Position numbers and translations under genes: made by a program. A stretch of DNA of 64,000 nt from Austropuccinia psidii (lineage: Eukaryota > Basidiomycota > Pucciniomycetes > Pucciniales > Sphaerophragmiaceae). The notes under the pieces were generated by a model. It was not told where the DNA came from, did not search any database, and saw only the letters and a list, made by a program, of their open reading frames with translations. Shown one piece after another: positions 1 through 12,550 of the stretch; position 1 is the stretch's first letter; every line of letters starts with the position of its first letter. The stretch is from contig JALGQZ010000008.1 in the NCBI GenBank assembly GCA_023105745.1, forward strand, positions 25,061,866 through 25,125,865, read 5' to 3'.

Positions 1-3000
1 CATTCAACACAAGACTCACAAATATACAAGATGCCAAACTGCATAGAATAAAACCTCCAAAAGTAATGGGATATATATCTGGAAAATCAAATATAAGTAT
101 TTTTATGGTATAAAATCAAGAGGAAAAAGAAAACCTGTACACAGGGGAATACTGAACATGTTTTGGGAAAAATTATTTACAAAAAGATATACCATGTTGG
201 GAAGAGAAGCTTATACCAATACAAGGGGTTAAATATAGTAGTGCAAGTGAAATCATGAAGCCCTTTAGAATAATTGACTTGACAGTAATATTTACCCATC
301 ATTCCCAATTAATAAGAGTGAAAGTAGAGCTTTTGTAAATAGACAACTGTCCTAGTAAACACTTTATACTTTGAAATGACTTCTTGTCAATCAATTGTAT
401 AGATATCTCTCACCAAAAAGACAGATATTTCACCATAGGAGACAATAAAAGACAGAAATTTTGTTTTTTAAACAATAAAGAACAAATTACTGTTATAAAA
501 AATGAGTATAGCCCATGAAAACCTTTGTTAACAAGTGAACAGCTTATAAAGGCAGAATTCAATCAAGAATCAACAGAAAAAGTGAAACAAAAATTGATTT
601 ATCCCTCATAAAAATAAAAAATTACCTTTTCAACTGACAAAGAGCCACTATGTGCTATCATTGAACATGAGATAGACATTTTTCTAAATGTGGAAAAGCC
701 CTATCCACCCCCTGTTAAGAAGACCAGCTTACTCAGCTATCCCAGTAGCTGGAGAAGCCTCAGAGGTACACATTAAATAATGAATGGACCTAGGGGTATC
801 AAGAAAAGTAGGGAATAATAAACAGGTAGGGGTCACCACACCTGTTATGATAGCTTGGAATGATGAGAAATAAAGGATGTTAGGGGACCTTAGAGCTCTC
901 AATACCTATACTATCCCTGACAGGTATTCAATACACAGAATCCATGAGACATTAACACAATTTTCACAGTATAAGCTCATCAAAGCTATGGATGCTATAA
1001 AGGGTTTTGTTAAAAATTTCTTTACAAAAAATGCCAAAGAGCTACTGAGGATAATAGTCAACTGTGTAATATATGAATATTTAAGAATGCCATTTGGTAT
1101 GAAGAATGCCCCTTCCCCCTATTAAAGAATTCTGAATACCAAATTTCCTGACAAATTATCAGAAGGATGGTTAATCATCTACATTTATGATATCATAGTT
1201 TTCTCAGAAATTTGGAAAAATTTTCTAATAAGAATAGAAAAAGTCTTACAGAAGATAGTAAAATTAAATATGGAAACCTCCTTGAAAAAATTTCATTTTT
1301 CATATAGTGAATCAAAATCACTGGGAAATCTTGTATCTGGACTAAGCTTGGGCATAGATAAAAATAAAGGAGCAGAAGTACTACTGAAACCAATTATCCA
1401 AGCCAAAGAAGAAATTAAATCATTTCTAGGATTTTCTGGTTATTTCAGACAGCATATAAAAGACTTTTCAAGAATTGCCAAATCCTTTTATAAACTCTTT
1501 TACCAATAGAAAATCTATGAAATTCCTGAAGAAAGGGTTAAAGCATATGAGGAACTGAATAAAGCCCTCAAAAATTCCCCATTTCTTCTAATTACAGATT
1601 GGAAATTACCTTTCAAACTGTAAATTAATTTTTGTGGAGAAGGATTTGGTGCTGCACTATACCAAACACAAATCATCAATGATAAACCTGTTGAAGGAAC
1701 AATTTTTGTTATTTAAAGACAAATTAAGCCAACAGAACAAAGATATGGAGCAAGTCAAATGGAACCTCTTTTCCTAATGTGGGATTTAGAAAGAATACGT
1801 TATTACTTAGATTTGACAGTTTTTGATGTAATCACAGACTGTAATGATTGAAAATATTTATTAAACATGAAGACACCAAAGAGACATATGCTAATTTGGC
1901 AGATTACTATCCAAGAATATTAAGTAAATAGGACCATAGCTCATAAATCTGGAAATATTCATAAAAATGCATATGGGCCATAGAAAGTACACCTGAAAAC
2001 CCAGCATGGGTACCATAGGAATAAAAACATATATAAGGAATATGTGTCACAGACATTGGCACAGAATTCTTTAATCAAGCTAAAGAAATCTATAAGATAG
2101 ACAAGAAATGACATATACTGTTCCAACTCTTAATGAAAGATTGTGAAGACCCATATTTATCTACCAAACTAGATGAAATGTGTAAGAAAGCTTATTATTA
2201 AGGAAGATTTCAACTCCTTCATGGAATTTTTTTGATATAACCAAGCATATATGTTTCATTACCCTGACAAATAGAGTTCTAATAAGCACTATGCTGCATG
2301 AATTACATAATAGTGTTTTATCTGGACATCTTTCACAAGATAGAACACTAGAAAGAGTAAAAAAATGCTCTCAGTGGCCAAATTGGAGAATGGATGTTGC
2401 AGAATATTTCCATACTTGTTACATATGCCAGGATTCAAATACAGTCACAGGAAACAGATTTGGAAACATGATCCAAATCCAAGAACCAAAATCCCTATGG
2501 GAAATAGCTCATATGGATTGGGTTATAGCTCTACCACCAGGAGGAGATAGAATTCATAATGCATGCCTAGTGTTAGTTGGCAGACAAAGCAAGACCCCAA
2601 TGTTCTTACAATTTCATGAATATGACACAGATATGGAAACAGCCATAATGATATGGAATAAACTCATTAGCCATACAGGCTTATCTCAAAATATAATAAG
2701 TGATAGCAATCCTAAATTCACTTCAGCATTATGGAAAAACCTCCATAACATTTTTGGAACAAAATCATCATTATCAACAGCTTACCACCTCAGGCTGATG
2801 GTTTAGCAGAAAGAATGATACAAAAATTGGAAGAGATGATCAGAAGATTCTGTTCCTATGGCCTGAAATTCAAAGACTCTGGCAGCTTTACCCATTATTG
2901 GTGTACTCTAATACCAGCTCTTGAGTTGAAATACAAAACATCAACTCATATATGAAAGTTTTGGAATTCAAGACTTCCTTATGACACTCTCAAAAATGAC

Positions 3001-3590
3001 TTAGCAGACATACACCCAACAGAAAACAGATTTAAGATAATTCTTGACAAAGCAAGACATCATGAAAGCAGGTGCATGCAAGATTGTTTTAAATATGCAA
3101 AAGAAAGATGGTACAAAAGCCATAAGCCAACTAATTTCAAAGTAGGAGACTTGGGCTTAGTATCAACTCTAACATTTAATAATATGAAAGGCCCAAAGAA
3201 ATTTAAATATTCATTTGCAGGCCCCTTCATGATAAGAGCACTAAATGGCCCTAATTCTGTGCAGTTAGAACTAACAGGTGAATCAATGAAAAAACACCCA
3301 ACCTTTCCTGAAAACCTGATAAAACCTTAAAGATCAAGTGATAAGCAGTTATTTCCCCTAAGAAATAAACCACCACTTGAAATTCCACCTCTAGAAGAAG
3401 GATAATAAAAGAAAATTGTAAAATTCTGCAGGGAAAGGAGGACAAGAAGCAAAAAAGAAAGGGAATACCTTTTAAGGTATAGAAACCCAACTAAGGAAGA
3501 TGAATTGCTAATTGAGAAAGATATATCTAATTCTGATAAGCTAATAAGGAGGTTTAGACATTAAAGAAGACCTAAAGAATAGAAAAATTA
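1..3590 (+). pseudogene. Decayed pol of element 1
   Basis: Multiple stops and frameshifts break this polyprotein, but the order of domains is clear. The region near 1-480 aligns in order with the Gag/protease region of element 3. RT follows at about 870-1500, with RALNTYTIPDRYSIHRIHET and the MPFGMKNAP block. The RT active-site box reads YIYD instead of YIDD near 1180-1191, so the first catalytic Asp is lost. RNase H follows at 1600-2000 and the integrase zinc region at 2291-2460 (HELHNSVLSGHL, then CYICQ). The integrase core covers 2500-2960. The last open piece, 3076-3330, is the end of integrase (FKVGDLGLVSTLTFNN). Nothing here could make a working enzyme. The assignment is secure because each block has an intact counterpart in the element at 57.6-60.5 kb. 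Confidence 0.88.
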
Positions 3591-3700
3591 AGCATTATTG
3601 ATCTTCAATACTAGGAGCATCTATTGAGGAGGTAGAACAGTGGATGATACCCTAATTGACTATATTAGATTGTGGTACAATCCTTTTTGGTGGTAGGTAA

Positions 3701-5376
3701 TTTGAGCCTTTAAGATATGACCACATATCCAAAAGGTTCACAACCATTTTACAAAACTTATTTTAACAACAAGAATTCAAATTATAAATCTAAAGTAAGT
3801 AAAAATTCCATAGAAAAGCTTAAATTCTTGATTATCTCAGGAAAAAATGAATACACATGTGGAATAAATCACACCATTCAATTCCCCATTAAATACAACA
3901 CATATAACATCTTGTTTTAATATATGTATAGTCAGTACTTACTGAGATAACCTTAATATATGCACTTTTATGATCAGCATATATATTCCTGGTTTTTAAC
4001 TCATATCTTTTGAAATAGGAATAATAAAGAGTTGATTCAAATGTAAAGCTACAATGAAATAACTGTACAAACACAGATATAAAGTCTATTTGGAAATCCA
4101 AAAACAAAGTTTAAACCTAAAAGGTTTTATTGCACAAAATAGCAATAGCTGTTGACCACTTTCATTTAGAGCTGGTCCAAAATTAAAGTGAAGTCAATAT
4201 TAATATTCTACTTTATAAGTGAATAATTATGTAATTATCATCTTTATATTCAAGGTATGACCCCCTAAAATCATAGTTTGAAATTTAAAATAGTAAATTT
4301 CAACAGAAAATATGAGTTACAAGAAAAACCATTAAAAATATATTTGTTATGATTTAATGAAAATATCCTGGTATCTTGGTAAGGACATTCAAGGCTATCA
4401 GAATTCAACCTCTAAATGGCTTTAGCCTGAATAACTCAAATCTCATTAATGATAAAAGTTAAGCTTAAAAATTATCATTTATTATCACTAACTGTAGTCT
4501 TATTTTAAGTTTAACAAGTAAATAAGTGATAAAGCTGGTGGATGCTAGTATATTATGATTAAATCTAATACAATCCACAAAGCTTAAACTTTTCCCAATC
4601 CTATGAGGTCAGAAAACTTAGAGCTACAGTGATAACTCCAAATAATGGTGTAATAATGAGAGAAGAAGGTTTAATTATGATGTAATCATCACTAAACCTC
4701 AAACCATTGATCAATTCCAGTGGAAAACATCAGTCAATGTGTACTAGAAGCCTTCTGGATCCTAGGAGGGAAGATTTTAATTTAAAAAGATTTCTTTTTC
4801 CTCTTTTCCCCTCAGACACAACAGAAACAATAATGAGTCAAATAGAAAGGTAATTTTCTTTATTCTTTAAATATAAATTGGCTATATTATTAGAAGCCAA
4901 AGTTTTACCAATCAGTAATTAACTTTTGAATTCATTTATTATGTCAAAAATCTTTTTTTTTACATTCTCTCTAAATTTCAATTCCATGTAAAATCAAGAA
5001 AATTTGTAATTTATCTCATTTTCATTTTTAAATTCAGTTTAAATAAGTTTTATTTACATTATTAGTCCTAAAGTAATTCAAGATTATTATATTAAGTGTT
5101 GAAATTAGGTTATTTTCCTTTTATGTTCACTTTTCATAATTCGTTTATTGATATGAATAGTATTTATATTAATATATAGCTTTAATATTATTAATATTAT
5201 ATTTATAAATTGTTTTTTTCCTTAAATAACAATTCTTCACAAATTTAGTATTTGTGTATAACAATAACAAATAGCCATAAATATATAAAATATTAATTAT
5301 TAATATATTTATTTTATTTTATTTTTCTATTTATCTAAAAAATATAAATATTCTTATTCCATAACTATAATAATAC

Positions 5377-5412
<36 letters not shown>

Positions 5413-5501
5413 CTTATTCTTCAATACATATGAGGACATTCAGATTACAATAAGTAAAATATTAGTGATTTTAACTTGTTGTTTTATAGTCAAACCTTAA
5501 A
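3701..5501 (+). repeat. 3' LTR of element 1 (family A LTR)
   Basis: It begins TTTGAGCCTTTAAGATATGA, matching the family A start TGTGAGCCTTTGAGATATGA seen at 44586. It ends with ATAGTCAAACCTTAAA, matching ATAGTCAAACCTTACA at 46549. A degraded purine-rich tract, GGTGGTAGGTAA, lies directly upstream, where element 3 has GGTGGGAGGGAA. The terminal bases have drifted from TG...CA, which fits an old copy. About 1.8 kb, slightly shorter than the 1.95-1.99 kb solo copies. Confidence 0.8.
5379..5409. repeat. (ATT)n microsatellite inside an LTR
   Basis: About ten uninterrupted ATT units lie inside the 3' LTR of element 1. Other family A LTRs have only short irregular ATT runs here, so the tract expanded in this copy. 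Confidence 0.9.
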
Positions 5502-5589
5502 ACACTAAGGCAGAACCCAACATCATACCAGAAGAAATAGCAATCAAATCCTCACTCACAAAAAGAAAATTAAACATGAACCTTAGGGG

Positions 5590-8500
5590 AATTGGACATC
5601 ATAATACTTCATTGGTGGCACTTTCAGAATTTACTCCAATCATTTTGGCTTCAGGTGAAGAAACTTAAATCCACTTTTTCATTCCAAAGGGATCTTTGCA
5701 TACAGTACTTGGAAGACCCTTCTTGGCAGACCACAACATTAGTTTATAATTGTTCCATAAACAAGGGGAAGTACTCAGTTATCAAAAGCCTTATGGGAGA
5801 ATTTTATGCATGCCATTGCGCAAACCTCAAGAAATTGGATGGCAAACTGGTCTTCCTAGAGGAATGGACTCATGAAATATGGCCAAATTGGTCAGAAATA
5901 CCCCAGGAAAGAAACTTCAAAATGAAAAAGAGACCATACCATAATCAACTTGACCTAAAAGACCCAACATCCATCTACATATCCAAATAATAATGAATTT
6001 TTTCTCACATTAGAAAACAACAAATGGCCAAACTGCCTCAAGAGACATCCTGAATACTTCTCCTCTGAAGCTGAATTATCCAATATAATGTACAAGCGGA
6101 TCATTAATAATTAAGAAACTGCCAGATTTTGATGGATGGAAATGATATAATAAACTTAAACCCTTTCAAAACCAAAAAAAAGGAAGAAAGTCATATTTAA
6201 TGAACATCATGGGCTTTTAGATGAAGAAATTCTAAATTAAATAGAAAAGGACTTCAAAATTATGGAACAAAGAGACAAAAATTCAAAAAAGAACCTACCA
6301 TATCAACTTCTTGGAAATACCATTTAACAACCAAGAAGAACATTATTAATGGCAACTGGAAACCCCTGACTTCATCCAGCAACCTACAGAATCCATTTTA
6401 TAAAATTAATACAACTACCTCTACCTGCCATACATTACCTTTGAAGAACTTGATGGGGATGAAGCTATATGAATTTGATGTAAAGACAAATATTTATGTC
6501 ACTTTCCAGGATCAAAATTAAACAATATCTAATTCTTGGAGTTATTAACTGAAGATGGAATCAAAGGAAACCTTGGAAATTCATTTTGGGATGAAATATT
6601 TGAAATTCCCACATCCCCCTCATCCAAAGAAATATCTTTTTGAACAAAATTAATTAATTTCAAAACTCAATTTACAATAATATCATCATTTTCAATTTTC
6701 AATTTTTTTTTCTATTTTATGACAGGTAGACCTTATTAATACAGAAGAATCAAAGGATAGAAATCATCTTGCAGAAATATCAAGAGAATTGGTAGACAAT
6801 TTATTACATATCAAATATCATGATACTGAAAATAAGGATTATTATTTATAAAGACAAGCAGAAACTCCTTATATTTCCCCTGTAGACTTGGGCAGCTAAA
6901 CGTATAAAAAACTATAATAACAACCAAGCAGCTGGAGGGGATTTCCTCATTCAGGGGAAGTTCTGAGGGACCATTTTTTGTCCTTGGAATGACAATAAGC
7001 TGCTCCCTTTTGTAAAAGTAAAAAGGGGTTACACAGGTTTTTATCATTATCAAATTGTCCAAATTAAACAAAGTTAATTTCCAAGCCATCAATTAAGACA
7101 AGAAAATTTCTCATCAATAAATCAAATAACCATAATAATCTTACATAGAATGGGAATCATGATAGTTGAAGAATAAAGAAAAAGTAAAGTGGAATCCAAA
7201 ATCAAGCCCAAAAGAGCTCAAAAATAAAAATAAGCCTTTGGATGAAGCCAGGAGGTCCTTGCAGGACTTGTATGCCTAAATACAGGGGTTACACACCTAG
7301 TTGTAGGTCTTGTTTGACCTTAAACTACAATTTTTATGGAATAAAGAAGAAAGAAGAATTTTGAAGACCTCAATATTTCAGGTCACTAGCAAATTCTTCA
7401 AAACGATTTAAATACCTAATTGAAGATGGATCAGCAAATTTTTGTAGCCAAATATAAATCAGTCCTGAAGAAGGTGAGACCAGTCAATGTGCCAATGTCT
7501 CAAGACCTCAACCCAGCTTTGGAAAGGCTGCCTTTGTCAAGAGACCCTTATGAAGCACCCTTATCACAAAAACCACCTATATTGAAAGAGACCTCCTAGG
7601 CTACCCATAAAAGCCTCCAAAACAGTTAATTTTGGCTCACAAGAATGGTTCTCAGGTGAAGAAATAAACTTTCTCAAAAATGTCATTACCTTAAGGGAAA
7701 TAGAGATATCTTTTTTGTGAAGAATAAAGATTATTACTCAAACACTAGTATGGAAAAACCTTATAAGATACTATTCAGACCTCATGAACCTTTGCAGAAG
7801 AAACAAATTCCCATAGCCAAATAAATTTTACCTCAGTTTACCGAATTAATCAGAGAAATAATCAGGACTGGACTCTATGAGAAATCCACCTCAAGCTACA
7901 CATTCCCAATATTTAGTGTTTCCTAATCAAATGGTAAATTCAGAATTGTCCATGACCTTCAAGAACTCCATAAATTCACCATCAAAAATGTTGGCTTACT
8001 ACCCCAAATTGAAAAATTTGTAGATGCATTCTCAGGAAGAGAATTCTATGGACTAGGAGAAATCATGGGAGGATATGACAAAAGAATTTGTTTTTACTAA
8101 AAAACCCTCACCACTTTCAAAACAACCCTTGGGAGTATCCCACTCACAAGATTAACTCAGTAGCAGTCTAACAAGCTCAAATCACCTGGATAATCCAACA
8201 ACTACCAGAAATTTTAGGAATTTTTATTTATGATTAAGAAATAAAAGGACCAAGATCACTTTACAACCAAGAAACACTACAAGAAAGCCCCTCAATCAGA
8301 ATATTTATATGGGAATAGGCCATAACCCTAGAAACATTTTTATTCAGGACTTAGGAAGCAGGACTTACTATCTCAGGATGAAATTTTGCATGTTGTGTTC
8401 CAGCTTTGGACATTGTAGGGCATCTTTTATTGTTCAAAGGAAGAAAAGTCTAAAAACAAAAGATCAAAAAAAACAAAATTGGCCAATACCTCCCAACAAG

Positions 8501-10470
8501 AAAGAAATAAGAGGATTTCTTGGACTTTGTGCCTATGTAAGAATGTTTATTAAAAACTTCTCACAAGTTTCATCACCACTCAGAAGGCTCACCAGGGAGG
8601 ATTTTTAGTGGAATTGAGATGAAAACTGTGAAGAATCCTTCAAGAAGCTCAGGAAAATTTGTGGAGAAGAAATTAACCCCAAGAAATTGGATTATGACAA
8701 AGGAGCAGGAAAAATAAAATTAGCAGTAGACTTCAGCTACATTTCTACAGAAGCAGTACTCACTCAAGAAGAAAAAGGAAAAGACAGACCAGTGTTATAT
8801 TAATAAATAGATTATTTAAAATTTGAATCAAAATACTCACAACCCAAATTAGAACTCTGTGGAGTTGCAAGAATTCTCAATAAGCATAAAGGAATACTTT
8901 GGGGGCAGCACTTTGAATTACAGGTTGATGCCAAAGCCTTAACTTAAATGATAAACGCCCCATTCTTACCCAATGCTCCCATGACAAGATGGGTGGCTTT
9001 CATTCAACTATTTTCCTTTGATGTGGTACACAAACCAGGGAAAACCTTCACTATGACTGATGTGCTATCAAGGAGACCAAGAAACGCAGAAGATGAAGAT
9101 GAAGATGCACCATAATTTGATGAAGAATAAAATTGGATCAAGCCACACCCTGGATGTGGGGTTAAGAATGTAAATTCACTAAATTTTCCAGGAATACAAG
9201 TGCCAACAAAACCAGAAGTATATTGGAAGAGGATGCAAAAATACTTAAGTACAATGAAGTAAGGATTCAAAATTTAGAAGGATAAAAAGGAGGTCACACA
9301 GCTTTTTGTTGGAAGATGGCCAGCTCCAAAGAAGAAATAGCCCAAAACCTCAATTGGCTATAGCAAGTCAAAAGGTTCAAGGCTACATTGTGAAGTCACT
9401 TCATGAAGACATGTGCCACAGAGGGTAAAATGAAACCTATAGAAGCATTGAAGAAAGATTTTGGTGGGGGGAATGAAGGAATCAGTTAAGAAATGGGTTC
9501 AACATTTCCTGGCCTGCCAGAGCAGAGGTCAAAGCTTACAAAGGGAACAAGAAAATTCTACAGAAAAATCAACACTCTTTGAAAGGGTCAGCATGGATGC
9601 AGTCAATATCAAATCTGGAAGATTGAAGTACATGGTTGTGGCCAGATATGACTTTCCAGGATGGCCAGAAACAGTTGGAATAGTCAAAGTGACAGTAAAA
9701 GGTGTTTCAGAATGGTTCACCTCACAATGGATATGCAGGTATGGTTCACCAAAATAAGTGACTTTTGATGGGGAGGCATATTTTGGAAAAGAATTGCAAT
9801 ATGCAGTGAACAAAGTAGGATCAAGTATCAGAGTCACCACACCCTATTACCCAGAGTCTCAAGGAATGGCTGAAAGGGGCCATAAACAACTAAAAGATGT
9901 ACTAGTCAAAATGTGTGGGTAAAATGGAGTAAAATAGAGGAAAATTCAAAAAATATTTACCACTAGTTACATTGGCTGACATAACTTTAACTAAAAGAAC
10001 AACTAGTTTCTCACCATTTGGACTTCAATTTGGGAAACTACCAGTATTATCAATTGAAATTGAAAACAAAACATTTCTAGCAGTGGATTGGGACAAAATA
10101 CTCACAACTGAGGTATTATTGGAAGCTGGAGCTAAACAATTAGAAGGAAAAGAATAAATGAGAAGGAAAGAAGCAGAAAAACTCAAAAAATCAAGGGAAG
10201 ACTCAGTCAAATATTGGGACAGAAGAATGGAACACCAACTAAGATAACCACTTAATCCAGGTGATTTGTTCCTGGTTTACAACAAATAAACAGAAAATAA
10301 TTGGGGACTACTTCTCAAAAACAAATTGAATGGACCATACAGAGTAATCAGACAAGTCAACAGTGGACTATATGAACTTGAGGAGCTGGGTGGAACAAAA
10401 ATATCAAAAAAATTTGCTTCCTCTCAAGTAAAGAAGCTTTAACCAAGAGGAAGAGACACAGAAGAGGAAA
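5590..10470 (+). pseudogene. Decayed protease-RT-RNase H-integrase of family C
   Basis: In the frame running through 5600-5760 one reads SLVALSEFTPIILASGEET, then HTVLGRPFLADHNI, the second conserved block of a retroviral-type aspartic protease. The longer open frame at 5592-5990 is an out-of-frame shadow of this. RT covers about 7840-8300 (FRIVHDLQELHKF, then FYGLGEIMGGYDKR), but the catalytic box near 8225 reads IYD-stop. The connection and RNase H follow at 8490-9090 (KKEIRGFLGLCAYVRMFIKN; FSYISTEAVLTQEEKG; HKPGKTFTMTDVLSRR). Integrase lies at 9461-9960 (CQSRGQS; SMDAVNIKSGRLKYMVVARYD; ESQGMAERGH). A GPY/F-like end (KLNGPYRVIRQ) lies near 10328. Many stops are present. The family is clear, the copy is dead. 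Confidence 0.82.
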
Positions 10471-10573
10471 AAAGTGAGTAAATTGAATCAATAAATGCAG
10501 AAGAGGTTTTTGAGGAGACTACATAATAAGATGAAGAATAGGGATCTCTCACCTGGAATGCTGGGGACAGCAT

Positions 10574-10589
10574 TGAATGGAGAGGGGGG
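10574..10589 (+). other. Polypurine tract of family C
   Basis: GAATGGAGAGGGGGG lies just before the TGTTGTATTC start of the 3' LTR. Such a tract primes plus-strand synthesis in LTR elements. It stands out because the surrounding DNA is AT-rich. Confidence 0.6.
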
Positions 10590-12550
10590 TGTTGTATTCT
10601 ATACCATTCTTTTCACCAGGCTAAAGCTCATAGCAACCCATAACGGCATTTGGTTCCACCCACAGGAAGACTTAAAGTCAATTATACAGCAATAAGATGG
10701 ATTTGACTCATAATACCATGGCACAGACACCAAAGGGCTGTGTATGTGTTAAAATAAATTATTCAATTTCAGTATGCATATTTGAAAATCAAGCTACATA
10801 TAGCAAACTAGCTACACTAAACAAGGTATCACCCTGAAAATTACACACCCCACCCAAATTTACACTACTTCTATAGCCACAGGACTCATGCAGAAATAAA
10901 ATAACACATGCATGAATTACACATTCACCTTCCATTCAGACACAGCAGAGTTGTATTTTGGAAAATTTAACCTACTGGAATTTCTGATAGTAATCTCCAG
11001 CAAAGCCACAGGAATAACCCATTTATATCCACAGTAACCCCACTTGAAACCTTAAAACAGCATCAGAATTATTTACACCACTTATCACCTCATGCAAGTC
11101 AAAACTAGTTACAACAGGCTGCATTGAATGCATGCCTTTATTCAAATCTCAACCACATTGCTATTCATAGCATGTGTCAAGCTAAAAAAACAAATCACAT
11201 CATCTCATGCACAACAGTAAATAAATCAGTGCAAGAAATCATAACCTGACCTCACTGTAAATTTCAAAAATAATAAAAACAACCATGACACCTGCATAAA
11301 TTAAACAGAAACTTCTACCAAGCCTAGAGTATTACATATGCAATGTGAATAAAAATTCATCATGTGATACTGCACCCACCAACAGCAAATCATTTAACAG
11401 AAAAGAGGCTGTGCACAACAGAAATCCCAAGCCAAAATCAAATAACCTCATGCATGCAAGGAAACTTCAGGGAGATCATGTCATAACCATCTCACCAAAA
11501 AAAGAGTCATGCAATAAATTGAGGCTGTTCAGAAGAAAAATTATCACCAAACCTTGAATCACCTGACCCATGGAAGAAAATCTCTCACCAAAGCCAGAGT
11601 TACACAATGGGATCAGGACAAATTAAAGTCGCAAAAGACAGCTCCCATGGAAGGCCCCCTGGGTTCCCAAAAGGTATAAATAGAGGGGTTCTCTCCCCAG
11701 ATTTCAAAATTCCCCCATGCACATTATAAGCACAGGAATTAGTCATCCCTCACCTTTGAGGTAGTGCAGTATATTATATGAATTTATAATCCCAGTAGCT
11801 AAGCTCATTAGAATTATAGTGTTTAAGATTGCCCAGTAGGTAAGCTCAGTAGAATCTTAGTATTAAAAGAAAATCATCCAGTGCCCAATATTAGGGTTAC
11901 TACTCTAGTAAAACATTTTATCCAGTAAAATCAACACCATTTATCAAGATTTTGAGATTAACCTAGCCCTCTGAACATCCAATATTAAAGAATGCTACCT
12001 TTCAAATTTAACAAAGACAATTCTATCTTATTATTAACCACTCTTAAAAGTAAAAAACCTATAAAAAAACTATTTTACTGTATTATAAATTTACCTTAGC
12101 AAAATCAACCTTATCAAAACTCATCAAATTTTCCAGATAGTCAAAAATAGCACATCTTCCCAAAATTTTATCACCAAAATGAAATCACTCACTAAAGTTT
12201 TACTAAAAAAAGAAAACTTAAACAGCCAAGTGTTTCATTAATAAATCTCAAAATTAACCATATCACTGACATTAAGTTTCTTTTTATATGTTGAATATGT
12301 CTTATCTGAGACTGTTTAATTTTGTCTTATGCAGTTTTAAATCTACTTACTAATTTCATTTTGGTTTTTGAGCTCCAAAGAAGATTTTGTTCAGTATTTT
12401 AGGAAGGGAAGTCAATACACCCTTTCCACCCTTAGTTACCGGAGTTATTAGAAATTCAAAACTAGTTACCTGTGATTTCTCCCTCCAGGTACTTCTTTAT
12501 TTCAATCCCACCCAAGAGGAGTTCCCACGGTACTTGATTCCCAGGACTTC
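10590..12550 (+). repeat. 3' LTR of family C (right end uncertain)
   Basis: The LTR start TGTTGTATTC follows the purine tract. It contains a core promoter-like block at 11675. No clean CA terminus with a matching target duplication was found, so the end is approximate. Small open frames here (for example 11345-11557 and 12387-12608) carry no recognisable protein. Confidence 0.5.
11675..11683 (+). promoter_or_regulatory. TATA box of the family C LTR
   Basis: TATAAATAG sits in a GC-richer block with a C-rich stretch 15-35 nt downstream, the usual layout at an LTR U3/R junction. A related block with TATATATG is at 25027-25034, also preceded by CCCAAAAGG and followed by TTTCCCCCATG. The two therefore probably derive from the same LTR family. 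Confidence 0.5.

Larger units (their letters stand above)
1..5501 (+). mobile_element. Element 1: decayed Ty3/gypsy retrotransposon, 3' part only
   Basis: This is the 3' portion of a Ty3-type LTR element. Its 5' LTR and gag lie before the window. The order is protease remnant, reverse transcriptase, RNase H, integrase, purine-rich tract and 3' LTR. The pol sequence is the same lineage as element 3 at 52-62 kb but far more degraded. The right edge falls where family C protease sequence resumes, so element 1 was inserted into an older family C element. The right boundary is placed from the LTR terminus (CTTAAA here, CTTACA in other copies). The matching target duplication cannot be tested because the left edge is missing. 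Confidence 0.85.
5502..12550 (+). mobile_element. Family C Ty3/gypsy element, 5' end cut by element 1
   Basis: A second, different Ty3 lineage in decayed form. It starts abruptly in the protease, where element 1 was inserted, and continues through RT, RNase H and integrase to a purine tract and a 3' LTR beginning near 10590. The far end of that LTR could not be fixed, so the right boundary is a guess. A separate family C gag fragment is at 40.4-42.4 kb. Confidence 0.75.

Noticed and set aside
5592..5990. 132-codon open frame
   Set aside because: It is out of frame with the family C protease (HTVLGRPFLADHNI) that occupies the same DNA; it is a shadow of a decayed gene.
9529..9840. 103-codon minus-strand frame
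   Set aside because: Antisense shadow of the family C integrase remnant; no motif, and the plus strand shows clear homology.
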